Shown piece by piece: positions 35,737 through 44,475 of a DNA stretch of 64,000 nucleotides. Within the stretch, counting starts at the first letter, position 1. The number at the start of each line of letters is the position of its first letter. This stretch comes from an uncultured Aquimarina sp. (GTDB lineage: Bacteria; Bacteroidota; Bacteroidia; Flavobacteriales; Flavobacteriaceae). Position numbers and translations under genes: made by a program. The notes beneath the pieces were generated by a model. The model ran no database searches. It was not told the DNA's origin and saw only the letters and a list, made by a program, of their open reading frames with translations. The stretch covers positions 310,001 through 374,000 of the forward strand of contig NZ_CANMQT010000005.1 of the NCBI RefSeq assembly GCF_947500065.1. Reading direction: 5' to 3'.

Positions 35737-36564
35737 ATGATAAAAGTAATAAAACTACTCTTTGGATTTTTAATATGCTCTCAGCTTTCAGCACAGGTCG
35801 TATTAAAAGCTAATGGTTCCGATAACACCTATGAACTTATCACTTCTGTACTTGCTCCAGGATACAAACCTATTGAGGCACCAGGCTCAACAAAAAAAAA
35901 TTGTGACAATCACTCTTCTTTCAAAGGAACACATATTACAGAAATATTTGATACTGAATTGAATACACATGCTTTTAAGTTTTTAATCCATGTAAACGAA
36001 GATAATGACCGATGCAAAAAATTTGACAGACAGCGTAATGAAATTAAATCATATGATAAATCTCCTGAAAACTTAAAAGGAACCAAAGGAGAAACGGTCG
36101 TATATCAATGGAAATTTAAATTAGACAAAGGTTTTCAAGTATCAAAAAAGTTTACTCATATACATCAATTAAAAGCTGTGGGTGGTTCTGAAAAAAACAT
36201 GCCTCTTATTACATTAACTGCCAGAAAAGGAAATCCCGATAAACTAGAATTACGATATTCTTCTGCTTTAGATCAAAATACCTTAAACTCTGTGCCATTA
36301 GATGTTTTTAGAGGAAACTGGGTAGAAGTAACTGAAACTGTTACGTATGAAGAAAAGGGAAATGCAAAATTTTCTATGCTTATAATAGATCGTAAAACAG
36401 GAATAGAAATCCTAAATTATTCATCTTCTCAATTAAGAATGTGGAAAACCAATGCCAATTTTGTTAGGCCAAAATGGGGAATATACAGAAGCCTCAAACA
36501 CGCATCTGATCTAAGAGATGAAGAAGTACTGTTCGCTGATTTTTCGATTAAAGAAATTAAATAA
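35737..36564 (+). CDS. Jelly-roll polysaccharide lyase paralogue without sorting tail
   Basis: It begins 6 bp after the preceding lyase and shares its whole catalytic domain (RQRNEIKSY, FTHIHQLKAV, PKWGIYRSL, LRDEEVLFADFS), so it is a tandem duplicate. It has a signal peptide (to CSQLSAQ) but stops at 275 residues, with no T9SS tail and no lipobox. It is therefore expected in the periplasm or released by another path, while its sister is exported by T9SS. Family and substrate carry the same uncertainty as for the sister. Confidence 0.72.
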   Translation: MIKVIKLLFGFLICSQLSAQVVLKANGSDNTYELITSVLAPGYKPIEAPGSTKKNCDNHSSFKGTHITEIFDTELNTHAFKFLIHVNEDNDRCKKFDRQRNEIKSYDKSPENLKGTKGETVVYQWKFKLDKGFQVSKKFTHIHQLKAVGGSEKNMPLITLTARKGNPDKLELRYSSALDQNTLNSVPLDVFRGNWVEVTETVTYEEKGNAKFSMLIIDRKTGIEILNYSSSQLRMWKTNANFVRPKWGIYRSLKHASDLRDEEVLFADFSIKEIK

Positions 36565-36597
36565 TTACGTATCTAATCAACAATTTGCCTTACTATT

Positions 36598-37452
36598 TTA
36601 AAGGTCAAAAACTCTGCTTAGATTAAATCCGAAGAAAAAATCACCATCTTCCCAAAGGCCACTTGTCTGACCTAAGAATCCATTCTCAAACATAGGCTGT
36701 GCATTTGTAAAATGTATCTGAAACACATGTCCTCCTGTTTCTATATCAAAACCAATAGATAAGGGATGATTAAATGTAGAACTATCACTCTTGTTTAGAT
36801 GAACACCATAATCCAAATTAAGACTAAATCGTTTGGTTAACTTATAACGTCCTCCCATCCCCAAAATGAACTGTGAATTATCCTGATCATCAAACCTTAC
36901 ATAGTTTTCATGAAGAAAAGATGGAGCCAATTCCAGCGATAATTTTTTACCAAATTTTCTCGCAATCAATACTTGAGAAACGTATGATAATCTATTACTA
37001 AACTCCAATTTCGGTAATTGATCTTTTTCTAAACCAGTATTAATCGTTAACAAATTATAGCCTACAATGGTTAAAGGAAAACCGCCTCTCTTTTGCCTAG
37101 CTACTCTATATTTAACATGAGCTCCATATGTTTTCTGAAAAGAACTCCGAGCAATACCTACATTTAGTCCATCAGTTATACCATAAATAAACTTAAGCTG
37201 AGTAACCGCCTGATCCAAACCAAAGAGGTCATCAATACCGTTTTTTACGGTACCAAAACGGTGAGCAACAACAAAGAATAAATTTCTTTTGTTAACAAGT
37301 TTTGTAGATTCAAAATTCACAATCTTTAACCCTTTAAAAGTTGCTGTTACATAGTTGTCTTCTTGGACTTCGGATTCTAATTCACCAAGTAGGTCATCTT
37401 GGGCTAATATTATGTAGGGAAAAAGAAATAAAATTAATAGGAGTTTTTTCAT
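36598..37452 (-). CDS. DUF5777-like outer-membrane beta-barrel protein
   Basis: I start at the ATG at 37452 (MKKLLLILFLFPYIILAQ), which gives a clean signal peptide. An upstream in-frame ATG at 37470 adds six residues. The mature part alternates polar and aromatic strands (FVVAHRFGTVKNGIDDLFGLD, LKFIYGITDGLNVGIARSS, FGFNLSRVF) typical of a beta barrel, and the length and HRFG start resemble DUF5777 proteins. Function is unknown. It lies in a cassette with an OB-fold protein, a CxxCH lipoprotein and a YceI protein, a grouping that suggests envelope redox or lipid binding. Confidence 0.65.
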   Translation of the reverse strand: MKKLLLILFLFPYIILAQDDLLGELESEVQEDNYVTATFKGLKIVNFESTKLVNKRNLFFVVAHRFGTVKNGIDDLFGLDQAVTQLKFIYGITDGLNVGIARSSFQKTYGAHVKYRVARQKRGGFPLTIVGYNLLTINTGLEKDQLPKLEFSNRLSYVSQVLIARKFGKKLSLELAPSFLHENYVRFDDQDNSQFILGMGGRYKLTKRFSLNLDYGVHLNKSDSSTFNHPLSIGFDIETGGHVFQIHFTNAQPMFENGFLGQTSGLWEDGDFFFGFNLSRVFDL

Positions 37453-37480
37453 GAATATGGTTTTATACAAAAAATGATAA

Positions 37481-37864
37481 TTATTTAACTATTGATACTT
37501 GATCTAACTTTACTACTTCCAGAAGTTCATCGTAGCCGATACATCTCCCTTTAATCGTAAAACTTGAATTCATACTAGATTCCGAAATATTGTGATTAAC
37601 ATCAAAAGTACAGTATGCAGCGTCATTAAGCATCATAGAATTATCCTCTATTTCGGTCACCTCGCCTTTCACTATAATAGTTTTGTTGAGATATTTTTTC
37701 GTAGAACTATCCTGGTTTTCAGAAAACTCTCTTGCCAAATCAGTTGCATCAACCGTAAATTCTGCTTTTTCTTCTTGTATATCTCGATGCGATTGGTATA
37801 CATATTTATATCCTATAAATCCTCCTATTAGTAGGACCAAAATTACTATCAACAGTTTTTTCAT
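37481..37864 (-). CDS. Small membrane-anchored OB-fold (tRNA_anti-like) protein
   Basis: This 127-residue protein has one N-terminal membrane anchor or signal segment (about 3-20) and a soluble domain with NKTIIVKGEVTEIEDNSMML and SSFTIKGRCIGYDELLEVVKLDQVSIVK, the strand pattern of the tRNA_anti-like OB fold. The domain should face the periplasm. It is 10 bp upstream of the barrel gene on the same strand and probably co-transcribed. Ligand unknown. Confidence 0.65.
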   Translation of the reverse strand: MKKLLIVILVLLIGGFIGYKYVYQSHRDIQEEKAEFTVDATDLAREFSENQDSSTKKYLNKTIIVKGEVTEIEDNSMMLNDAAYCTFDVNHNISESSMNSSFTIKGRCIGYDELLEVVKLDQVSIVK

Positions 37865-37990
37865 TATACTTTATTCAAGTTAAACTTGTTTTAAAAGTAT
37901 GAAAATTATCTACCTAATGAAATTTATTTTTGCATATCTATGAAAATTGACATAATTTCTACCTCTCTAATAATACTCTAAAAGCAATTT

Positions 37991-38359
37991 ATGAGAAGAT
38001 ATCTTTTAAAATTTTTAATTCTTTGCATAGTTTTAATCAACATAAGTTGTGAAAATGATAGTGAAAATGATCTAATAGATGTAACACCAGTACAATCATT
38101 AATTACCTATGACAATACTATAAAATCCATTATTGACACGAATTGTATTTTTTGTCATAATGATCCTCCTACTAATTTTGCTCCTATGCCATTATTAACT
38201 TATGATCAGGTAAAAGAAGCAGTCGATAATAGAAGCTTATTAGATAGAGTTTCTTCTGAGGATATTAGTTTTTTAATGCCTGCTGGAGGGCCTAGATTAC
38301 CGCAAGCAACTATAGATCTCATTTTACAATGGAATACTGATGGATTGTTAGAACAATAA
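37991..38359 (+). CDS. Small lipoprotein with a single CxxCH haem motif
   Basis: The 122-residue product has a lipobox (LINISC, Cys20) and one haem-c-type motif, CIFCH, in DTNCIFCHNDPP, with a downstream Met (SFLMPAGGPRLP) that could be the sixth ligand. The layout matches short cytochrome-c-like lipoproteins common in Flavobacteriia. It is divergent from the OB-fold/barrel pair and 13 bp ahead of the YceI gene, likely an operon with it. Redox partner unknown. Confidence 0.75.
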   Translation: MRRYLLKFLILCIVLINISCENDSENDLIDVTPVQSLITYDNTIKSIIDTNCIFCHNDPPTNFAPMPLLTYDQVKEAVDNRSLLDRVSSEDISFLMPAGGPRLPQATIDLILQWNTDGLLEQ

Positions 38360-38372
38360 AACTCCTTAATAT

Positions 38373-38912
38373 ATGAAAAAGTTTACGTTTTTTTTATTTT
38401 TACTCGTTGCAGGATCTATCCTTGCCCAAGGAAAATACATTACCAAAAAAGGAACAATTAATTTTGAAGCCTCAGTCCCTTCTTTTGAGGAAGTAAAAGC
38501 TAAAAACACTACTGTAACTGCCATTTTAAATACAGACAATGGTGAATTTGCAGCCTTAGCTTTAATTAAGGGTTTTCGTTTTAAAAATGCCTTAATGGAA
38601 GAGCATTTTAATGAGAATTATATAGAATCAGATGATTATCCGAAAGCAACTTTTAAAGGTAAACTTGTAGGTTTTGATATCAATGATATTAAGGGTGAAT
38701 ATATGATTAAAGGAACACTGACATTACACGGGAAATCAAAAGAAATAGAGACAAAAGGTTCGCTGAGTAAAGATGATGAAGTAACTATTTCTATTTCTTC
38801 TTCTTTTATTGCTAAACCTGAAGAGTTTGATATTAAGATTCCGAGTATTGTAAGTAAAAAGATAGCAGATGATATTTCGGTAAATTTTAATTTTAAACTA
38901 GTTAAAAAATAA
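38373..38912 (+). CDS. YceI-family periplasmic lipocalin-like protein
   Basis: This 179-residue protein has a signal peptide (to AGSILAQ) and a YceI-like beta-barrel: GTINFEASVPSFEEVKAKN, HFNENYIESDDYPKATFKGKL and MIKGTLTLHGKSKEIETKG. The family binds polyisoprenoids or amphiphilic lipids in a lipocalin-like fold. It follows the haem lipoprotein gene by 13 bp. Specific ligand not deducible. Confidence 0.88.
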   Translation: MKKFTFFLFLLVAGSILAQGKYITKKGTINFEASVPSFEEVKAKNTTVTAILNTDNGEFAALALIKGFRFKNALMEEHFNENYIESDDYPKATFKGKLVGFDINDIKGEYMIKGTLTLHGKSKEIETKGSLSKDDEVTISISSSFIAKPEEFDIKIPSIVSKKIADDISVNFNFKLVKK

Positions 38913-39188
38913 TCTTAAATCATTCAATCCAAAATATTCCTTTTTTAAACTCAATTTTTCCTCTTTAATACATTTTATAGAATATATATTAAAACAATCT
39001 TGTTTCTTAGTTCTAACAAACCTTCAATGTTAATTCATTCAAAATTCAGAACAGAATTAACTATATGTTTAATTATTACACTGAGATTGTCTGTAAAATC
39101 AATATATTTAGATGCTAGCACAATAATTACTCGTTAAAAAATTTGTACTTATTTTTAATATGATGTTCTAATTAAAACTCAACTCTCT

Positions 39189-40088
39189 GTGAACTCCCTT
39201 AAACCATTATTGTATTTTTCTATTTTCAAATATCCTCTCTCAGCAGAAGAAATATATATGTTTTCTCCAGCGGCAAATAAAAGCGAAATCAATGACGAAT
39301 TAGAATATCTTAAAAAAAAAGGAGTTGTTTCTATAGATAATAGCTATTACTTTCTCGATGGAGACATTCAATCTGTTACTAGACGTATTGAGGGAAACAA
39401 AATGGCAAAGGCTGTTATGGACAAAGCAATAAAAAAGGGAGTATTTATCTCAAAATTCCCGTACATCAAGGGCGTTGGAATTTCAGGAGCTTTATCAAAA
39501 AATTACCATGATAAAGATGGTGACGTTGATTTTTTTGTAATCACAAAACCTGGACGCTTATGGATTGCCAGAACGCTGTTAATGTTATACAAAAAAATAT
39601 TTCTTTTCAATTCCAGGAAATTCTTTTGCATCAATTATTTCATCTCTGAAAGTTCTTTAGAAATATCCGAAAAAAACATATTCACAGCGACCGAGTTATT
39701 GACATTAATCCCTGTTTCAGGAAATTTCGCAGAGTTTTATAATAAAAATCAATGGGTTTCTGAATTTTTACCAAATTTAGAAATAGGTAAACCTTCAATT
39801 ATATCAAAAAATAAAAAGTCGTTTCTATCTAGGTTCATAGAATTTATATTAAATTCAAAAATCGGAAACCTATTAGAGCTTCTATTTTTAAGGCTAACTG
39901 TAAAAAAATGGACTACTAAATTTAATACTTTAAGTAAGGAAGACTTTAAAATAGCCATGAAGTCAACCAATGGCGTATCTAAACATCATCCACAAAATTT
40001 TCAGAAAAAAGTAATAGCTAAGCTTAATAAAAAATATAATGAATTTCAATCAAAATATAATATAGAACTAGAAAAAGAGCATGCTTGA
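39189..40088 (+). CDS. Winged-helix plus nucleotidyltransferase-like protein, first gene of the envelope cluster
   Basis: It starts at GTG. Residues 1-55 look like a small winged-helix domain (KYPLSAEEIYMFSPAANKSE, LEYLKKKGVVSID). Residues 80-125 contain an NTase-like core, GISGALSKNYHDKDGDVDFFVIT, where DGDVDFF supplies the DxD. The rest is helical. It overlaps the following B12-type radical SAM gene by 8 bp. NTase-like proteins of this kind can transfer a nucleotidyl group, but the canonical GS motif is degenerate here and activity is uncertain. Its coupling to radical SAM genes suggests a role in the same pathway. Confidence 0.6.
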   Translation: MNSLKPLLYFSIFKYPLSAEEIYMFSPAANKSEINDELEYLKKKGVVSIDNSYYFLDGDIQSVTRRIEGNKMAKAVMDKAIKKGVFISKFPYIKGVGISGALSKNYHDKDGDVDFFVITKPGRLWIARTLLMLYKKIFLFNSRKFFCINYFISESSLEISEKNIFTATELLTLIPVSGNFAEFYNKNQWVSEFLPNLEIGKPSIISKNKKSFLSRFIEFILNSKIGNLLELLFLRLTVKKWTTKFNTLSKEDFKIAMKSTNGVSKHHPQNFQKKVIAKLNKKYNEFQSKYNIELEKEHA

Positions 40089-41544
40089 TATTTTGTTTTC
40101 ACACTCATATTACTATCCTTTAGATGCTAAACAATGGAAGAATCAAACACCTTTTCCTCCATTAGGAACTATTTATGCTGCCTCTTTAATGAGGGAAAAG
40201 GGATTTAGTGTCGATCTTTTTGACACGAATCTAAGAGATAATCCCTACGATATTGAAAAAGAAATTGTCGAAAGGAAACCAAAATTTCTAGTATTATATG
40301 ATGATGGTTTTAATTACTTGACAAAAATGTGTCTTACCACCATGCGCGAAGCTGCCTTTGAAATGATGCGAATTGGTAAAAGTCATGATTGCACTATTAT
40401 AGTAAATAGTTCTGATGCTACAGATCATTACCCTAAATATCTATTTAATGGTGCTGATTACATCATTCAAGGAGAAGGAGAAATTACGCTATTAGAACTT
40501 ATAAATACACTGAATAATAATCAATCTGCGGAAAAAATTAAAGGAGTTGTATATACAAAAGAAGAAGAAACTATTACAAACCCTAAAAGAGAGGTATTAA
40601 AGAATTTAGATGAGTTACCAATGCCTGCGTGGGATCTTGTTGATATTAGTGCGTATAAGAATGTCTGGAATAGCAGTGGTAAAGATTTTACATTAAACCT
40701 TGCGACCACGAGAGGTTGTCCATTTAAATGTAACTGGTGTGCCAAACCAATTTATGGTAATCGTTACAACACCCATTCTCCGGAATACATTGTAAAACAT
40801 ATACAATTCTTACAAAAACAGTTTAAGGTAGAACGATTCTGGATGTGTGATGATATATTCGGGCTTACTCCAGGATGGGTACAGAATTTTAATCTGGAGC
40901 TAAAAAAAACAAAAACTAGCCTAAAATATTATATTCAAAGTCGAGTAGATTTATTATTAAAAGAAGATACTATTGAAGCTTTATCAGAATCTGGATTACA
41001 AGAAGTCTGGGTTGGAGCTGAAAGCGGATCTCAATCCATTCTAGATGCAATGGATAAAGGAACCAAAGTTGAAGAAATATATAATGCAACCACCTTATTA
41101 AAAGATAAAAATATTCGTGTAGCATTCTTTATTCAATTTGGATATCTTGGTGAGACTAAAAACGATATCGCCAAAACCATAAAAATGATTAAAGAATTAG
41201 TCCCAGATGATCTTGGTGTATCGGTATCCTATCCGCTTCCTGGAACTAAATTCTATGATAAAGTAAAAGATGATCTTAGGTTTAAAGCAAACTGGACAGA
41301 TTCTGATGATTTAGCCATGATGTTTAAGGGTACTTATAATTCTAAATATTATAAAAAATTACATCGTTATGTCCATAAAGAATATAGAAAAAGTCAAGGA
41401 TTACAATTCTTAAAGAGAGTTTTTAAAAGCCCTTCTAAATTATCTACAGTCGCCATTAAAAGAATTGCCTATTTATTATACTATTTTCCAAGTGCTTTTA
41501 TGGATGCACAAATTTTAAAAAGAATGGAACATTTAAATGACTGA
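40081..41544 (+). CDS. B12-binding-type radical SAM protein (I)
   Basis: The N-terminal 180 residues form a cobalamin-binding-like Rossmann domain (PFPPLGTIYAASLMREKGFSV, YIIQGEGEITLLELI) without the DxHxxG motif, as is usual in the class B/BchE-like group. The radical SAM domain has C213, C217 and C220 in TRGCPFKCNWC, and WVGAESGSQSILDAM further on. Such enzymes methylate or cyclise unactivated carbons. Substrate unknown. It overlaps the next methyltransferase gene by 8 bp. Confidence 0.88.
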   Translation: MLDILFSHSYYYPLDAKQWKNQTPFPPLGTIYAASLMREKGFSVDLFDTNLRDNPYDIEKEIVERKPKFLVLYDDGFNYLTKMCLTTMREAAFEMMRIGKSHDCTIIVNSSDATDHYPKYLFNGADYIIQGEGEITLLELINTLNNNQSAEKIKGVVYTKEEETITNPKREVLKNLDELPMPAWDLVDISAYKNVWNSSGKDFTLNLATTRGCPFKCNWCAKPIYGNRYNTHSPEYIVKHIQFLQKQFKVERFWMCDDIFGLTPGWVQNFNLELKKTKTSLKYYIQSRVDLLLKEDTIEALSESGLQEVWVGAESGSQSILDAMDKGTKVEEIYNATTLLKDKNIRVAFFIQFGYLGETKNDIAKTIKMIKELVPDDLGVSVSYPLPGTKFYDKVKDDLRFKANWTDSDDLAMMFKGTYNSKYYKKLHRYVHKEYRKSQGLQFLKRVFKSPSKLSTVAIKRIAYLLYYFPSAFMDAQILKRMEHLND

Positions 41545-42328
41545 AAGTTTTGACATATCAGCTGCTTTGTATGATGACGTTTTCACGAATAGTCATATTG
41601 GTAAACTACAAAGGAAATTGGTGTATAGTTTCCTTAAAAGAACACTTCCTAAAAATCAAAGTCTGGAGATATTAGAAATTAATTGCGGTACAGGTCATGA
41701 TGCATTATGGCTTGCCGATCAAGGTCATCGAGTAATTGCAACAGATATTTCTACAGAAATGATAGCCGTTGCTAATAGAAAATTAACAGCAACTCATAAT
41801 CAACCACAATTTAGTCAATTAGACATCAACAAATTGAATGACAAAAATTTTCAACATTCTTTTGATTTAATTTTTTCTGATTTTGGAGGACTAAATTGTC
41901 TTTCTCCTGCCCAACTGGAGAACTTTTTTATTGCTGCTGAAAAAAAACTAAAACCCAATGGTAAAATTATTGGAGTTATTATGCCGAAGGCCTGCTTATT
42001 AGAAAGTATTTATTTCATAATGAAAGGTAATTTAAAAAAGGCTTTTAGAAGAAATACTGATAAGGTAGTAATGGCAAATGTAGACGGAAACGATGTAAGC
42101 ACATGGTATTACAATCCTAAGAATATTGAAAAAACAGCTAACAATTTATTTACGGTAGACAAAGTAAATCCTATTGGAATTTGTATTCCTCCCTCCTATT
42201 TGGAATCCTTTTTCAAGAACAAATTAGGTCTTTTAAAAGTCTTACAGAAATTAGATTATCTTTTTAATCGTTTTGCTTTTCTATCTAAATATAGTGATCA
42301 TTATATAATCTCGCTATCCAAAAGATGA
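41537..42328 (+). CDS. Class I SAM-dependent methyltransferase (I)
   Basis: The 263-residue protein has a Rossmann SAM site, ILEINCGTGHDALWLADQGHRVIATDIS (motif I and acidic loop), and motif IV-like FDLIFSDFGGLNCL. Substrate cannot be read. It overlaps the radical SAM genes on both sides (8 bp upstream, ATGA 4 bp downstream), so it works with them. Confidence 0.85.
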   Translation: MTESFDISAALYDDVFTNSHIGKLQRKLVYSFLKRTLPKNQSLEILEINCGTGHDALWLADQGHRVIATDISTEMIAVANRKLTATHNQPQFSQLDINKLNDKNFQHSFDLIFSDFGGLNCLSPAQLENFFIAAEKKLKPNGKIIGVIMPKACLLESIYFIMKGNLKKAFRRNTDKVVMANVDGNDVSTWYYNPKNIEKTANNLFTVDKVNPIGICIPPSYLESFFKNKLGLLKVLQKLDYLFNRFAFLSKYSDHYIISLSKR

Positions 42329-43713
42329 GTATTGTACTGACCCACGCATATTATCTTAGTACTGATCCTAAAGAACAAAGGATTATGAAACCTTACCCAC
42401 CTTTGGGTCAACTTTATATTTCAGGATATTTACAAGAACGAAAAATAGAAAACCATGTGTTTGACACCACTTTTAGTTCTAAAGAAGAACAATTAGGCTT
42501 CATTGCTTCTAAAAAACCGGATATCGTAGCTATTTATGCTAATTTAATGACTAAAGTAGAAGTCATCAAACTTATCAAAATTCTTAAAACCGAAGCTTTA
42601 TATGGCTTTCCTAAAATAGTTTTAGGCGGACCCGACGTTTCTTATAATACAGAAAATTATTTAAGGTCTGGTGCGCAATATATTGTTATTGGAGAAGGAG
42701 AAGAAACCTTATATGAACTACATCAGGCTATAGTAAATAAAACTGATATTAATAATGTTTCGGGTATTGCATATTTAGATAACAACAAAGTGGTGAAGAC
42801 TACGGCAAGAATAAAAATGAAAGATTTATCGTTACTTCCTTTACCTAATAGAAGGGTAATCGATATGCAAAAATATCTAGATACCTGGAAAAATAATCAT
42901 GGTCAGAGTTCAATGACGGTAAGTACACAACGAGGTTGTCCATACACATGTAAATGGTGTAGTACAGCTGTATATGGACAGAGTTATCGTAGAAGACCTG
43001 CCAAACTTGTGGCAGAAGAATTAAGAATGCTTAAGCAGGAATATAATCCAGATACTATTTGGTTTGTAGATGATGTATTTACAGTGAGTCATAAATGGTT
43101 AGCAGAATTTCATAAAGAAGTAATACTACAAGATGCTATTATCCCTTTTGAATGTATTACACGTGCGGAACGATTAAACGATGAAGTTTTGCAACAGCTA
43201 AAAGAAGCTGGTTGCTATCGGATTTGGATCGGTGCAGAAAGTGGTTCTCAAAAGATCGTAGATGCCATGGATAGACGTGTGGATATTAACGTTGTAAAAA
43301 GAGCGATTCAAAAAACCAATGCTTTGGGTATGGAGACCGGTACCTTTATTATGGTTGGATATCCAGGTGAAGATGAACAAGATATAGAACAAACGATTCG
43401 TTATCTTAAAGCTGCAAACCCTACACACTTCACAATAACAGTTGCATATCCTATTAAAGGGACATCTCTATATAATGAAATCGAAGATAAAATAACAGTG
43501 CAACCTGATTGGCAAACTTCAACTGATCGTGAAATTGATTTTAAAAGGACTTATCATCGTAAATACTATGATTTTGCGGTCCGTAGAATTGTGAATGAGC
43601 TGAATTATTTTAAAAAGAAAACCTCCAAAGATCCTTATAGTTTATCCTCTTTGAAGCTTAAAACTAAATCTTTATTAGCTTTTTTCGCTATGAAGTATTA
43701 TAAATTACAATAG
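42325..43713 (+). CDS. B12-binding-type radical SAM protein (II)
   Basis: The 462-residue protein has an N-terminal cobalamin-type domain (PYPPLGQLYISGYLQER, IVLGGPDVSYNTENYL, YIVIGEGEETLYEL) and a radical SAM core with C205, C209 and C212 in QRGCPYTCKWC, followed by WIGAESGSQKIVDAM. It is a paralogue of the 40081-41544 protein with the same layout, hence probably a related reaction at another position or substrate. Translationally coupled to the preceding methyltransferase. Confidence 0.88.
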   Translation: MSIVLTHAYYLSTDPKEQRIMKPYPPLGQLYISGYLQERKIENHVFDTTFSSKEEQLGFIASKKPDIVAIYANLMTKVEVIKLIKILKTEALYGFPKIVLGGPDVSYNTENYLRSGAQYIVIGEGEETLYELHQAIVNKTDINNVSGIAYLDNNKVVKTTARIKMKDLSLLPLPNRRVIDMQKYLDTWKNNHGQSSMTVSTQRGCPYTCKWCSTAVYGQSYRRRPAKLVAEELRMLKQEYNPDTIWFVDDVFTVSHKWLAEFHKEVILQDAIIPFECITRAERLNDEVLQQLKEAGCYRIWIGAESGSQKIVDAMDRRVDINVVKRAIQKTNALGMETGTFIMVGYPGEDEQDIEQTIRYLKAANPTHFTITVAYPIKGTSLYNEIEDKITVQPDWQTSTDREIDFKRTYHRKYYDFAVRRIVNELNYFKKKTSKDPYSLSSLKLKTKSLLAFFAMKYYKLQ

Positions 43714-43716
43714 GTT

Positions 43717-44475
43717 ATGTTATCTAATATCAAAAAACATAATGAAGTCTATTTTATTACAGGCAAAAAAGAAACATTTTCTTCAGCATATATCCAAGTT
43801 CGCAATAAAGAAGAAAGAATATATACCGATCAGATAGTGAAATTACTTCCCGAGGTTTCCAAAGATCATCGATATTATAATGAATGGAAACTTAGACAAA
43901 AATCTACTAAGAGAATTGTAGATTATCTTACCAATAAAAACAAACCTTTAAAAATCCTAGATCTAGGATGTGGCAATGGTTGGTTTAGCAATCAACTATC
44001 TAAAATACCAAAGTCAGAAATTTATGCCGTTGATATTAATCAGATAGAATTAGAGCAAGCGGCAAGAGTTTTTCAAGTCTCAAATTTAAAATTCATCTAT
44101 GCAGATATTTTTTCTTCTGAAACAGGTGTTCTACATGATTTTGATATTATCACAGTAAATAGTTGTATTCAATATTTTAAAGATTTAGATACTATTCTGG
44201 ATAAATTAAAAAATAAACTAAAGTTGAATGGAGAACTTCATATAATAGATAGTCCTTTTTATAAAAAAACAGAAATTGAGTTAGCAAGAAATAGAACTAA
44301 AGTTTATTACAAAAACTTAGGGGTTCCCCAGATGATTAACCATTACTTTCATCATGAAATTGAAGCTCTTGATAATTTTGAAATCATGTATCAACCCAAA
44401 AAGGTAATAATCAATAAGTTTTTAAGAAGAAAAGACTCTCCTTTTATGTGGTGCAAGTTCATAAAAAAGCACTAA
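43717..44475 (+). CDS. Class I SAM-dependent methyltransferase (II)
   Basis: The 252-residue protein has motif I ILDLGCGNGWFSNQLSKIP and the acidic loop YAVDINQIELEQA. It starts 3 bp after radical SAM II. It ends in a 4-bp convergent overlap with the minus-strand radical SAM III gene, closing the first plus-strand block of the cluster. Substrate unknown. Confidence 0.85.
   Translation: MLSNIKKHNEVYFITGKKETFSSAYIQVRNKEERIYTDQIVKLLPEVSKDHRYYNEWKLRQKSTKRIVDYLTNKNKPLKILDLGCGNGWFSNQLSKIPKSEIYAVDINQIELEQAARVFQVSNLKFIYADIFSSETGVLHDFDIITVNSCIQYFKDLDTILDKLKNKLKLNGELHIIDSPFYKKTEIELARNRTKVYYKNLGVPQMINHYFHHEIEALDNFEIMYQPKKVIINKFLRRKDSPFMWCKFIKKH

Noticed and set aside
36834..36842. Third GntR-like half-box (TTGGTTAAC) near 36.8 kb
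   Set aside because: Only one half-site, inside the coding sequence of the barrel protein, with no partner box.
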